Below, in pieces: positions 22,142 to 37,100 of a stretch of DNA of 64,000 bases. Below the pieces are notes generated by a model, which was not told the DNA's origin, made no database searches, and worked only from the letters and a program-made list of their open reading frames with translations. How positions within the stretch are numbered: position 1 is the stretch's first letter; the number at the start of each line of letters is the position of its first letter. The translations under genes and the position numbers were made by a program. Origin of the DNA: Otis tarda (taxonomy: Eukaryota > Chordata > Aves > Otidiformes > Otididae); NCBI GenBank assembly GCA_026413225.1, contig CM048552.1:54575001-54639000 (forward strand), in the 5' to 3' direction.

Positions 22142-25100
22142 GAGACTAGGTTTTGTGTTTGATTCACCACTAGGTGATGCTGTTGATTTAGGCTTTTAAA
22201 AACTGCAACATAGTCGTCTTTTTCCCGTTTTTCTTCCCAAGTAGGGATAATAAAAGGTTTGTGTGCGTGGTTTGTGGTTGGTTTGTGTGTGTCTTTTAAG
22301 TGAGATAGCACAGAGCCTATCTTTTCAGACTTAAGAATTATTTTTGACACAGTGATGAGTCCTGATAACTTTGTCATTTTATGGTGACATGTGAGAAATG
22401 AGCCTGTGCATCTCAACCTAGTTTCTTTTGGGACAGAACACTGTAATTCCCAAGCCTGTAGTAATCAAGGGAAAGAGTGCTGACTATGGAGGCTGAATTG
22501 CCTTTCAGTTATCAGCTTCAAGGCTGAAGTGTAATGCTCTATATTCTCTGCTGTATTACAGAGGCATTGTTGCTGTATTCCCAAGGACAAATTCCTTTAT
22601 TATCTATGCTCTCTAGATCTCAGAGCCCTCTTTGGGGAATGCCAAGAGTACTGTAAATATAGTACAATAGATAGAAGAGCCTACAGAATTCTTGAGTGAC
22701 ATTATATGCATTCTAAATTATTCACGCTCCTAAGTGTGCCTGCAAGTGACAACACATAGTCTGTGTCACTGTATTCCTGGTTCATGGTTTGTATTCCGTA
22801 TACCTGATGAGGACCTTCAGAAATTATGCTGCTCAATAATACTTTTATTTATAATGATACTTTCATAGTGAGCCCGGTGTGCTGGTTGCATGGCAACTTT
22901 TGGAGAGGCTTGGGAATTGGGGTGAGGTAGCCATCATGCACTACTGGGAAAAGCATGGCAAAAATTAAAAACACAGACCTCCAGCTCCAAGGATATCTTC
23001 AGAGAGAATGACAGCAAAACGTCTGGCACATTCACCTGAGAGAATTTACATTCTCTTATCACAGGCACACCAGCAGTCAGGTACTCTCTAGGTAGAGCGC
23101 TAACCTCAGCTTCACTAGGGTCACACTTTGCCTTTCTTAGTAGGTAGGTACCTTTCTCAAAGGATATGCCACCGACACTGGTCACAGTTTACAAGAGATG
23201 CTGCACTGGACTCAATTCTTCCAGCAGTCATCGTGGCAGTCCCTCCCTGGGGACTGTCTAATTTCCTTCACTAACAAATTTATTTTTACTAACACTGAGT
23301 GGCTATTGTCTTCCTGGTATCGTATGGCAGCCGGAACTCGCCTAGTGGATGGCAGCTTGTAATTAGTTTTCTGGAGTCTTCCACATCTATTGTCCCTAAT
23401 GACAGAATACTCACCTGTCTTTCTGACATGACTTGCTCATAGCACTAATCTTAAACCTTTCGTGAAAAATTTCCTAATGTCACCCAAGGACCAGAATCAG
23501 AGCATCAGTCTGATTATTCTGTTTCTGACTTTCCTGATCTTGTAAATTAAAGCAGCCCGGGCCTAAGAAAGGGAGGCTTATAAGACATATTTGAGGTACT
23601 GATGATTCAAGAGGAATTGACAAGGGCAGGTGCACTGCTAGGCTGGGTTCAGGAACAGGTTTCACATTTGCACTCTGCACCCTGTGACTGGGCTTAGGCA
23701 CACACGATGCTGGCATGGTACAGCTGCCAAACATGGTAATGCTCTTTTTGGCCCATCAGCTGCACATGTGAGAGCAAAGCATGATCCCTGGGCCAGAGCC
23801 TTCTCACAAACCAGTAATTCCAACAGTCTCCCCTATCTGCCAGCTCTCTCCTAGCAGAGAATCAGGAGCCATTCCATCTCTTCACCAGACAGGACCTCCT
23901 CCCTACCCTGACTTTGCTAAGGATAATTTCAGTCAAATAGTATAGCCCTGTTCCTTTTATTATTTACTAGGGTAATAGTTCATCCATGAGAAGTATCTGT
24001 TCTTGCTTGAGTACTTCTGCTGGAAGTGTGAGAATACAGATACACTCAAGTTCCTGACAGTTGAAGCTAGAAAATAAAAGATGGATTTTTGGCTCAGGGA
24101 AGTTGTCTAGGCTTCTGTGTCATAGAATCATAAAATAGTTTGGGTTGGAAGGGATCTTTAAAGGTCATCTAGTCCCACCCCCGTACAAGGAGCAGGGACA
24201 TTTCCAACTAGATCAGGTTGCTCAGAGCCCCGACCAACCCGTCCTTGAATGTTTCCAGGGATGGGGCGTCCACCACCTCTCTAGGCAACCTCTTCCAGTG
24301 TTCCACCATCCTCATTGTAAAATTTTTTTTCCTTATATCAAGTCTGAATCTACCTCCCTCTATTTTAAAACCATTACCCCTCGTCCTATCACAACAGGCC
24401 CTGCTGAAGAGTTTCTCCCCATCTTTCATGACTGTAGCCAGGTTGTGATGAGTATCTCCCAGCTGCTTTGAGCAATTGTGGGGCAGCCCTATAGGTTGGC
24501 CTGTTTATTGGCTCTTCAGAATCTGTTTTTATGGGCGTGGAGTATCCAGACAAGTAATAAGGGCACTGAGCAGAATCCTACTGGCTTCGGCATTGTTAGT
24601 AGATGTCCATAGTTCTAGGCACTGAAGCTGGCAGCCTGCTTTTGAGGAAAAGTGTATGTGTCTCATGATAGGGGCAAGAGGTGGAGGACAGTGAAATAGC
24701 AAGAAGTTGTTATGCTTCTGGTTGGCAAAAAAATATGACATAAATTGACTGTTGGGAAAGCTTTTGGAGTATTTAGTTTGTTTGATTTTGTTGGTGTTTT
24801 GGAGGTGGGGAAGGAAACTCTTGTGCAGGAGTCTTTGAGAGACTGATATTGAATGCCTTTCAGTGAGGAAAGGGGCAACAGCACATAGTCTGGGCTCGTG
24901 GCCCAGAACTACAGGGTAAGGAGCACTCATAGTCCTCATTTTTATTTACTGTGTTTCCATAGATTCGCACTGGTACTGCTAGAGCACTCTTTATTTATTG
25001 CTTGCTTTGAATGGCCAAGCCAGAACATGACTTGTGTTTATGCACTTTGTCTTTTCTAATTAATCTGCCTGAAGCCATAGCCGGAAAAGACCTTTGGGTG

Positions 25101-28100
25101 CATTTAATCTGAACAGATTTTGAAAGATTCCAGATGGTCCCAATAAACAGCAGTGGCCTGTCTCTCAGAGCTCTGTGACAAGCCTACATCAAGATTGAAC
25201 TAGTCTCAGTAGGAAAGGTTGGCCTTTATGTAAATGTTTTCTTTTTAAAAAAAAATAAAAATATATATTTATTTTAAATCTTCTTGAAGGACAGCTAGCC
25301 CCTGAAGTACTAGCAAGACTGAGCTGGCTTTTAAGGGCATACCTTACCAGTATCTTCTCTGTTTGGAAGTGCAGTTTACTTTCACTTAGCAACAGAAAAA
25401 AAAAAATCTTTTTACTTGCAAACTACAAACTTTATTGTTGTCAGCATGTTTCTGTTCTTGGGATTCACGGTCTTTTGAGTATGGCTTATTTTATCTAGTG
25501 CTATATATATGTCTGTGCCTTTCCACCAGCAGTAGGAAGTCTTCCACCCATAGTGGCACAATCCGGTAAATTCTCCCTAGGCAGAGGGGAAATTCCAATT
25601 CTTACGTTTGGAGGAAGAGTACAGAGTTGGCAAGGGGTTGTGTTGCTGGGAGGGATGAGATGCTTCTGGTGATTGGGAGTACATGGATGGCATTCTTTCA
25701 GCAGGTCTTGTGAGAACCTTGCGTGACCCTGCCTGCTTTCCCATATGCTGCCTGTTGGACATGGCTGGATGGAGAGCAGGAGCACCAGCAGGAGGCACTT
25801 TCACTGGGATGGTTCTTCATAGTCATTTAACAGAAACCTGACAGAGGGAAAAAGATAGGATCGAGATGTCTTCCTGGCTCAGTTTTTAGTACCTATTGTT
25901 ACACAAAGCAAAGATGTTTGTCTTCAGGAATATCACTGCTTGGTAGCTGCAAAGTTTTTCTTCATTAAAAAAAAAAGTAGATTGAAAGATTGATCTGTTA
26001 CGTTTTTACTGTTTCACAAATAACAAGAAATTAAGTCGTTTATGTGACGGTATTAAGGGATATGTAATGAATGGGGATGTGTAAGAAATATCAGAATATG
26101 GTATCTGGTGGTTTTCTATAGCTGTTGACTCTAAGTCTTAAAATGGGAAATGGTGAAGTTAGGCACAGTTTAATAGTATTTACTGTCGTTATATCTTTTA
26201 TCCACTAGGAAATCTTTCATTTGCCCAATACCAACTGGTAGGCTTGTATTTTAATGCAGTAGTCTCCAAACTGTTTTGATCATGCACCCCTATCACCCCT
26301 ATCACTAAAACATTTTTGAGCATGCTCCCCAAATATACATACATACATATATATTTATAAATTATGTACATGTACTACTGTACTAATATATTATGTGATT
26401 ATAAAACATACACATAAATAGAAACTTTAAAAGGATAAGATAAAGATTAAATAAACACTATTTTAAAATATTTATTTTAGCTATTAATGGTACCAAAAAA
26501 TTTCCTTCCCAATAGTATTGTCTTGCACAACTGCTGGGATGTGCACACCCCACTTTGGAAATGACTATTTTGATCTATATTAAGACACTACCTACAGGTT
26601 TATAAAAGCAAGTTTAACACTTGCTCCAGTAAGTATTCACTTACAAAGAGATTTCCTTGGTGTTTATGGCTCTCAGGTTTGGACTGGAGAAGAAGTTAGG
26701 AAAGCATCAGAAAAGACTAAGGAAAAGTTGATTATGTTGATGCCTTTATAACTTTAATATATTTATCTTTTGTAAACATAATAATATACATTTTATGTAT
26801 TTATAACTTCAGTATTGACAGAATTCATGCTTCTGCAGTGAAGATTTATAGTGCTGCTTGTCGCTGTTGTCTGTTCTATTGCTGTAAACAAAAAAGAGCT
26901 GTTAGGATAAAATCTACTAGTTTTGTTGTAAGAACTGCAGTGAACTTGAGAATACGTTGTTTAATCTCAATAATTTAATGATACATTGTAAAATGGTGGA
27001 AGAAAGAATGATATTTAATACAACTGTGTGCTATTACGCATTTTAAAAAAATCTACCCTCTCTTCTGTTATACAGGAATATGAGGCCTTAACCAAACAAC
27101 CAGCTTGCAATCCAGATGTTTGGGTGAACCTTGCCTGTACATACTTTTTTCTGGGGATGTATACGCAAGCTGAACAAGCAGCCTTGAAAGGTGAGATGTA
27201 TGTCTGTGATGGAAAGGATATTTGTTGACTTGAACACTTGAAGTGATCTGTGGAGAAAGTGTTCAATGTGGTTTTTTTTCCCCTAGGAATAAAGGATACT
27301 TCTGAGCAAAGTTGGGTTTTTTGGTTTGGTTTTTGGTTTTTTTTTTTTTTTCATTTAACAGGAGAGTTATGATGCAGTTGGCTTCCTAAAAATACCTTCG
27401 GCAGGTGGAGCAGCTGGAACTGAAAGAAGCATCTGGAAAATAATCTCTTATTAATTTCTAAATAGAAAACCCGGCATATGTTGACCAGCAACAAAAAGTT
27501 ACTTTTCTTTTGTCTGATTCTATGTCTCTGAGCCAGTGCAGATGAAGCTAACTAGGCTAGTGAAATTATCAAAAAATAAGCATCTGAGAGTGTTCAGCAT
27601 TCTCCCTGATGTGGACAAGAACTCTGTTCACATAGTTTGACTGACATAGTAGGTGGTCTTGTTGCCTTGTAAGTCAGATATTACGTGTCTAATTGTTCAA
27701 GGCATGGAGTCCACTGCAGTCACATTGTTACAGCTATAGTTTAATCTGAACATGCTTGGGCTCAGTTAAAGAGGAGGAATGGAAATTAGATTCCAAGGCA
27801 ATTTTTACTGCCTAAAACTGTTTCTGCAGTTTAATTTTGTTACTCATCGCTTTCTATTTATCTTAGTGATTTATATTGTTTTCCATATCCATAGTATCTC
27901 AGAGCTTTCTAAGTAGAATTAATAGTAGTGATGTTCTCAGTCAACTTCTGACTCTTGCCTTTTCAGAATAAAACTCTTATTAAAGTATGCGTTTTCTCTT
28001 TCCTTTCTTTCATTAGTCTTCTAGTCTTGGGCTGAAAATAGTGTAGGGAGGAAATAATTGTATGCTTTCTGCTACTGTGGAGGAGTGCCTTCAAAAAAGA

Positions 28101-31100
28101 CACATCTGTAATATTTTTTAGAAATAATTAGATTCTGGTATCCCTTTAAAATCCTCTGAGAGATCATGTTGAGCTTGAATCCCACAACTGGTAATGTTGT
28201 TTCCAACTGTAAAAAGTTTCATGCAGAGCTTTGTGATTTGTGTTGTTCAAGAGGTGTGTAAATTCGTAATATTCACAGATAATAATTTAATCTTTAATGT
28301 ACCACAAATATGAGCTTTGGAGATTACAGTCTGGGACTTGAACTGGAATCTAAAGATAACTGGACAATAGAGCCTGAGGTGTCACTTTGACCTACACCAT
28401 GGAGGAAACAAGCGGCTGCATCCTGTACCAGTTGGAGTCATTGTCATCATCTTCACATCGTGTGAATTACAGTAACCCATTCTAGATATGCCAGATACAC
28501 AGCTGGGCATGCGTCTTTATTAACTGTGAGCTGGAAGCAAGGGAAGGTTAATTTTTTTCTTCCCCTTCAGATTAGTTCATAGTAGCATGGTTAGTGGCAC
28601 TCAGGTGCTGGAGGAAAGGGCAGGAATATTAAGAAAGGAGTGCAAGACAAACATAGGGAGTGTATCTGAGAAAGGGAACAGAATAACTGAGAGCTCACAC
28701 TGGTAATATCAGTTCCTGATTTTATATAATTGTTTAAGAAGGACAGTATGCCAGTTTTTATAATGAGGTGCTAAACCTTTCAGTTAGTACTGTAATACCA
28801 ATGATTTCTGGCTACTTAAGCTTGGTGGGGAGGCTGTCACAGATGAAGATTTGTAACAATTATCCTTTCTCAACTGAAGACTTCCAAGTGTTGTATATTC
28901 CCCTTTCCACTCCCAACACTTCAGTCTTTCTTACATTGAGGTTGAACCATTTTATTTTCAGTCAAGAGAGATCCTCTTTTAGGTTTTTTAACATCTTAGG
29001 ATGGCATCAGTGATGGCTGTTCACAATATATTATTGACAGCTGAGGCCATAGCATCTTGTGATCTCTTGCCTGGTTTTGCAAAGATCCTGAAGAAGCAAA
29101 ATACTTCATTGGATATAAACTAAAAAAGTGAAGTCTCTAGAAGAACACCATTTATGCAGTACTGCCTTGAATATTGCTGAAAAAATTATAGATGATGTTA
29201 GTGTTGGGCTGCTTACCATTGCTATTTTGGGATTATTTTGCCTGAATTCTTGCATACTGTTTCCTGTTTATAGCTGCAGTTATGCTAAGCCCCTGAAAGT
29301 AGCATAGTGCTAAAACAAATGAGGGAGAAATAATTTATTTTCAGCTATAATTCTAAATTTCTGCAGTGATGGAATCTCTGTATGAAAGGGAACATAAATG
29401 TCAGCTAGCTTTCTGGAATAGATTTTCCACACAAACATGTAAATATCTAGAAATCAAATAGAAGTTCCTTCTTGCCATGTGCTGTTGCTTAAAAAAGATA
29501 TTGTTAACTGTCTGAGCAAAAATTAGGAAATTAGCATTAAAAGCCATGAGGTAATTATTGCATTTCATACAAGATATATAGTCCACAATCTCTTGTGGAG
29601 CAAGGTTTTATTTTTATTTTATAAGAGATATGAAGTATTCTCTTAGCTTGTCTTTACTTAATTAAATCTTCATGGTACTTTCTCTCAGGAGACAATAAAT
29701 CTGTATATCAAAAGTCATATAAACCAGAATTACTGCAAATATAACCTAAGAAGTAGAGCAAAAAGGCAATAAAAAAAATCCTTCTTTGAAGGTTTTTCAT
29801 TACAGTTGTACTTTATCTCCTCTAGGCTTTCTTCCAAATTCCTTTCAGATATTTCTGGCTTCTCCTTTTTCCCTGCTGTCCCCTTACATTACAGTTACTA
29901 ATGTTGCTGGATCTGAGGTGAAGGTAGAGTTACTTCAAGTCAACTACTGTTGTTTCATAGTCATCCAATAGTGAAGCTGCCAAGTGATGCTTTGTTTACT
30001 CCTTTTTCATCTGTACTCTCATACATTGGCTCTCATACGTTTTTCATACTGTGTGCTCACCCATCTAGTCAGAGAATGAGGCTGAAAGTCTTCATCTGGG
30101 TTTAATAAATAATAATAATAAATTACTATTTTTTAATTATAAAACCAAGTAATCTTATATTGCATTCCTAGTTCCTGTGCCTGGCAAAGGACAAGGACCA
30201 GTAACTCAGCCTGGCACACTTGCACAGTGATTGTGGCAACTGATCCTAGTGTTTAGAAGCCTGCATAGTGCTCTCAGAAGCCGTTGGCTAGCACTACATT
30301 AAGAAAAACACAAGAACTAATGGTGTTCTTGTAAACCACAAAATGTGCAAGTAAGTGGGGCTGCAGTTAAATCTGTTATGAAAAACAGGCTTTTAAGGGT
30401 AAATGGAATTTTGCAATTAAATTTAATATTTAAATTTAGATAAACACAGATAGAGTTATGTTGCTAAACATTCATTAAAGTTCCTTTTTTTTTTTTGTCT
30501 CCCTTACAATTTTTGATGGCAAGGCTTTGTAATTGCTTTACTTCTTCACAACACTGCATGTGGTTTAACTGAACAGAGATACTTCTCATTTCACAGCCTA
30601 TACTGGAAGGAGCAATATTGTACAAAAACAGAACAGAGAAGGGTTGGTAAGAACAATAACATTCTCCAAACCAGTTTTGCTTATGCATCTGCTAATGTTT
30701 GCCAAGTGTCAGAGAGTTGTCACCAGTGAAAATGTGCAGTTATACGTGGCCATGGAAAAGCTGCTGGGTTTTCTTTTTCTTTAGACTGCCTGTTCGCCTA
30801 CGTGCAAAATTGTCTACTTTCTGCTTGTACTGTATTTCTTGAGAACAGTAGTTCATTTTCTTTGCATTTTAGCTGTGGTTTTGAACCAGCAGAGTTTGAT
30901 ACATGGAACTTTCAAAGTGCACAAGTGAAAATATCAATTTATACATATTTAAACTTTAAAAACTACTAAGCTTATATTCTTGCCGTCCTTTACAGAACAA
31001 GAATAATTGATAGTTTTTTGCTTCAATGATCTTTAACTGACTGTGTTTAGGCATGACTAAAATGAAATGTGTATATATTGCAAATAACTGAGCATAGTTG

Positions 31101-34100
31101 AACTGGCTTTTGAGTATTTTGGGAATGGGAAAATTTCAATGAATGTTCTCTGTAAATTTAATTCAAGAAAATTCTGAACAGTTGAGTTATTCAAGTGCGT
31201 GTAAGTGTGAACCTCACTGCTGGACCATGTTTTTTTCCCGAACATTTTTCCCATACCCTTGCATTTTCCTTCCATTAGTGAGACTGTGGTTCTGAGGCAC
31301 AGAGGGCTTCATTCAGCTACTGTATTCAGGTGAGCAGGGCCTTGTTTCTCAGGGACAGGAGAAAAAGAGTTCATCTGGTCATATTTTCTGTGCTGTCTGG
31401 CTGGAGCCTTCTCAGCACAGTTCCATTTCTACCAGCTCCTGCCTACATGTAAGATGTGTTCTACATCTGTTAATGTGTGAGCTGCTGCTATAGCATATGC
31501 ATCATGTTTGCTAGATGGGATTTGTTGATGCTGGATGCATGACCAGCATTGCCTCGCAGTCTTACCAGAGGGTACAAATGCCAGACTGTCCATAACGATA
31601 TTTCATCATCCTCTTACTGCCTGTGGCAGCAATATGAAACCCACTAAGAGTCTGAGCTGCCATTTCTAGTGAGCTTAACTTTTTGTTTAATAATTACTGA
31701 AGATAACTGTCTTCACTCTAATTGTAGCTATTTGTTATACTTTAACAAATAATTCACTAGGTGCCTGTTCAGTTTCAGCACATAAAAATATACAGGACAC
31801 CTTTAAGATCAATGTCAGCTAGGACTTTAGTGCCTGGAATATCAGCACTGATCACATAAAAAAATTCTAGCTTAGGAGTATCAGTGTGTTTCCTACCTGG
31901 AAAGAGATGTGTCCTATCCGGCTGCTTCAGTGATGTCTTCAGCACAAGGCCAGTACTAGACCTGGAGCACAGTCCAGTTTGTTGCCATGTAGCATTGTCA
32001 TCATTTTTGTTATATTTTCTAGATTGCTTAGTACTGATTACAAAAAAAAAAAAAAGGTACAGTCATCTTCTTGAAAAAGTAGGACAGGAAAAGAAGATTG
32101 TGCTTCCTTGTGGCATCAGCAGATCAGTGACAATGAAATCTGGTAGCACCAGAGAGTAATAAAAGAACAAGCCTAATGTCCCTTAAAATCATTATCTCTG
32201 ATGAGGCTATTGTATCACTTCCTGCTCCAGTGATTGACAACAGCTTTATCCAATATTCATAACTAAATTCTTTCTGGAAACTAATGTGACCTTGTTCATC
32301 TATTTCCTTGTCTTCATCAAAAAATGCGTTTGGCACTGGGAGAAAAGAAACTGCTGATATTGAATGTTTCCATGGTTTTGCTTACTATATCAACAGGACT
32401 GTGTTGTTCTAGGTTTTGCGCCCCTCCTTCTCTGGCTGGCATTAAGTGAGTGTGTCTTGTTTTAAAGAATATCAAATGGGTAGTATCATAGAATATTTTA
32501 TTAAATAGGACATTTTTTCTTCCTCCATATATCCATGCTCACCATCAGAACTCAGGTTTCATCTTTTGACTGTTTTTAGGTGTAAAATAAGGTGGACTAA
32601 CCCTCCAGCTTTTGCCAAGAAGTAAATAATAATTTTGGTGTCAGATCAGATGCCAGATCTGTGAGGGCAGCACTGCAGTCATTGGTTGACCAGTGAAACA
32701 AGAATTCCTCGGTTTAGATTCTTGACAGAGTATTTCTGGCAAGTCACAATTTTCACAGTGAAATTAATGCTAAAATCTACTAAAAAAAAAAGAAACAAAA
32801 CCTATGCAAAAAGGAACATTGGTGTCTTTACCCATAGTACTGTGATTATACAATATGTTATTTTCAATGTAAATCCCACAATCTGTCCTGCTTGTATTTT
32901 TGGAATCTTTGATGACCAAATGTTTTGAATTGTGAAGGGCGGTGGTGGTTGGTTTAAGTTTTGCAAAAAACCACGTGTGGGATCCATGTGCAACCCTTCT
33001 AAACTTTGATATTAAAAGCTATTAATTAATCCTGGGGCACATGTGGAGTTACCACAGTATCATTGCTGACAACATTTTGAAGAACAAGCATTTAAATTAA
33101 GGAACTCATTAGGTGAGAACATTGAGATGAGTACCTTTCTAACTCATTAGATGAAAACATTTCTAGAATATGCTGTTACGTCAGTTATATTACTACGACT
33201 GCTTATACAATATTGATTGTAGATCAGAAAAACTTTCCACTCTTTAATAATTAGGCTAATGAAAGTTCCCACATATATCCTAGATTGAAGACCATTTAGC
33301 TTCTTAACAACTTGATGCTTTGTCCATAATACCTCGCAAGATGTTGTGGTTTTGTTTGAACTCTCTCATACCGCCTTTGCCTTTTGAGACTCCTCTGTTC
33401 TAGTAATTCTTTAAAGATTCAATTCACTGTCCTCTTTTTCTAGGAACGTGGTTAGGTAACACAGCTTAGGAAGGAGAAAAGGGGACAAATAATTGCTGGG
33501 CCTATCAGAAGTAAGTGAACAGCCTTACACTGCCAACCTGATGAGAATGGCCTGGATTTTGGCATTGTTCACTGTGTTACAAAGTTTTCTTAGTATGTGG
33601 AGAAAGAGTAAGCAGTCTGGAAATATCTCCCTGAATTGCTTAAAAAAAAAAAAATCAAACTTATTACTAGAAAATTCCATCTTACAGCAAGGGAGGGAAG
33701 AGATTTTGTTGGTTTGAGCCTTCTTTCATGGTTTAGGATGTCAGAAGAATTATAGCCTTGTGTTACAGGCCATTGCTTTGCTAACTCTGCACTTTTGTGG
33801 CCTCATAAACACAGTAAGTATTTCTGCTTTTTGTAAAGATTCCATGTACATCCTTTCTGTGGAACATAGGTTGCCAGCTGGTTGGTCTGAGTAGGAAAGA
33901 GAGTGCTCATTAACTGAGTAGGCTAAAAAAAATACAGGAAACAAGGGAAGGCTTTTTGGAAGACTGCTTGCAAGAGAAATTAATAGCTCTGTTGGATGAG
34001 GACCTTTGTCACTCTCAGTGAAGCACAAGGCTCTCTCTAGTGACTTAAAGCTCTACAGTTAACAATTTGTGTCATATAGAGTCAGTTAAATGGAATTCCT

Positions 34101-37100
34101 AACCCTGCTAAAGCAAAAAATTTCATTAACTTGAGGCTCTAGAAAGGAGATGTCTCTCTTAAATCTCTTGCTGTATCTTAGTTTCAATCTTATCTGCTCT
34201 GACTGCAGTATTCTTTCATGTGCCTTTTGTTCCTAAGGGCTGAAGAAGTATCAGAACTAAGAATAATATAATGTGCATACATAACAAAACGGTAGCAACA
34301 AAGGCTTTTGCAATACTAGGGAAGTTGACAAGACTCCTAGAATTATGAATCGCAACTTACTTCAAAGACAACATGTCATAGAAGGAGCCTTGATTATGAG
34401 TTTGTCTGTTGCTGCTTTTTATTTTGTAAAAGATGCTGTGCTGTGTGTCTGTGCAAAACCAGAGAACTAGCCAGAAGGCACTGCAGGCAAGTGGTAGTGC
34501 AATTCATAAAAGTTTTAAGGTTCATGGAAAGCAGAGTGCAATGAAAAGTTATTTTCCACAGAGATTTCAAAAGAATGGGCAGGGAATGAAGATAGGAAGC
34601 AGGAAGGCCTTTCAACCACTCTGAAATTGGTAGAACCTGCCCCACGGCATGACCTGCAAAGAACTGTACTTGGGCTAGTTAATGAGAGAATATGAGTGCT
34701 GTAGTCTATTGGGAAAAGGAGTTAAAAATAAAAAGAAACACCCTGAGTTGTTCTTTGCCATGATACTTACTGAATTTTCCTTACAGCACCTAAGAGTCGT
34801 CTACAGAACCGTTTACTCTTTCACCTGGCACATAAGGTATGATGTATCTCCTTTACTCATGCTTTGTTTGTTTTCTTTTCAGTTGGGTAATGTGTAAGTC
34901 ATGCTGGCAACTTGACAGAATAATTAAAATGTCTGTGGTAGAAGGAGAACAAATTTTTCCACAACTACCCTACTGTATGCAAATATGGAGGAGAAAGTAA
35001 GTGTGAAAGCATGATCTCAGAAGAGATGCCCTCAGCCTGTCTACAGAAAGTCTTACCAACTCACTTCACATAAGTCATACAACAAGAACCTGATGGTATT
35101 TTTGATCACAAGGAACCTGGGACTTGAATAAAATCAGAAACTTATAAGCCACTATTTTTCTTCTTTGAAGTGTACCAAATTTTCCTAACTTGCAGCTGTC
35201 TTATACTTAGCAATTTGAGCAAAATGGTCTGTATGCTGTTACTGATCCTCCTAAGTCATTCAGTATTCAAGAAGTAATATTGCTTAGAGCGTGAAATATA
35301 CTTTAACTTCAAGAAAAATTAAATGCTTATTTCACTTACCACACATAGCTAGATTCTCTTAAATTTGGCTTTGTACCATTCTGTATTATACTTAGTAAGT
35401 ACCGTGCTGCTGAAAGTATAAATTCTGAATGTTAGCTTTGATGTCAAGTTCTTTTTACTTACATCTGTTAAGTTTAAGAGAGAAATCTTAAAATATTTTT
35501 GTAGTGGCACTGGCACTTACAGGTGTCTTTGATAAAGAGAAGTTGAATAATTTATACTTCATGTATAAATTCTTTGGAAATAATGGGATTTACAAAACTA
35601 TGAAGCCCACTGCTATTCTGTTAAGCAACTTCTCTTGCCTTCATATTGGAGTATCATTTTGTGACTGGCTCAAAGAGGGAGGAAAAGGATTTGACAAACA
35701 CTGAGTGGATAGATGAAAAACAAATATGTAAGATAGAATTTGTATGTAAGATAAATTGATAATTACTGTTGAATCAGCTGAACCAGCAAAGGGAAGCACT
35801 AGAATAAGTTATTTGAGTAGCCTGATTCAGTGAATAGCCTCAAGTTTACTATTGTAATACAAATACAATGAGTATGTTTAACTCTCTTCCTTACTTTTAT
35901 CCTTGTGTGGGTGTTATGTGCTATACAGCAATGTTTTTAAAAATAAACTGTTTAGTTAATGAAACTGGATTTTTAAGGGGTTGATGAAAGATAATTTGTT
36001 AGTACTGTAAAGAAGTCTTGTGAAAATTAGTGCTGTTGTGTTGGCAAGTCTTGCATTTTTCTGCCATTCAGAGAAATAAGATTTGGATCTACAAACAGCA
36101 AAATTTCTGCTGGCTCAAACAATAACAGTCAAATCTTGTGTTGCAAAATTCTGTTTGTGAAGTAATTAATTCAGCTCTTCCCCTCTTATCCATCAAGGCA
36201 TGTGACATATAATTATGTCTAAATCACACCTTAAAGGAAAATGTGTACTTAGTTTTAGCTTCACGTTTATCTAGTTTCAACTGGTCTGCCTCTTTAATGT
36301 TTGGCTTTCTCCACTGGTCAAATTAACTTTAAAGTAGAAGAGTTTTTCCAGATGTCTAATATGAATCACCTGCTGTTTGCCAGCAAGTACAAAACTAATC
36401 CAGCTAATTAACTTAAAACTTTTTTTTTTTTTACCTCACTGAGCTCTTCTGAGAATGTGTCACACTGTTTTTTAGTTCAATGATGAGAAGAAACTGATGA
36501 GCTCTCACCAGAATCTGCAAGACATTACAGAAGATCAGCTTAGCTTGGCATCTATCCACTATATGCGGTCCCACTACCAGGAAGCCATTGACATCTACAA
36601 ACGCATTCTTCTTGATAATCGGTGGGCACCTCTACTCCAAACTTTATTGCAGTGTCTCTGATACTGCTGGTGTTTGAATTCCATTTAGGTGCCTGGTTTC
36701 TGAAAATAGGAATTTTCTGCAATTACTATGTCCCTTTCCCAGTGCAAAATGTGCACAAGATGCAGCTCCTCTCAATTTTATTCATTGCAAATCATTATTG
36801 AAAAATGCATGTTTTAGAAGTAGTCTTCTTTCTGTTGCTTTCTTTTAGTGATATTTTAATGTAATTCATTCTGAGATCTCTTTTTTTTATTATTTTGTTA
36901 CTTGTTTCTTCTGAAATTATATATGGTTTGGTAGCTCCTTTGTCTTTTTCTTGTTTTCCCCTCTGGTGACCAATCTGGTGACCCTTGCTTGTGATTACTG
37001 ACTTCTACTTCACATTTTAGCCTTTCTAAGAAGTGTTCAGTTCTTAGCTTTTATGTAGAGAGTTTCTTACATTCCTTTAAGTCGGAAATTCTTTCAATTT

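Larger units (their letters stand above)
21851..27075. other. TTC26 intron 3, remaining part
   Basis: Besides the poly-T tract, CR1 and hAT element listed separately, only unassigned AT-rich sequence is seen. Short frames such as 23480-23734 and 25501-25804 have no family motif. Confidence 0.5.
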
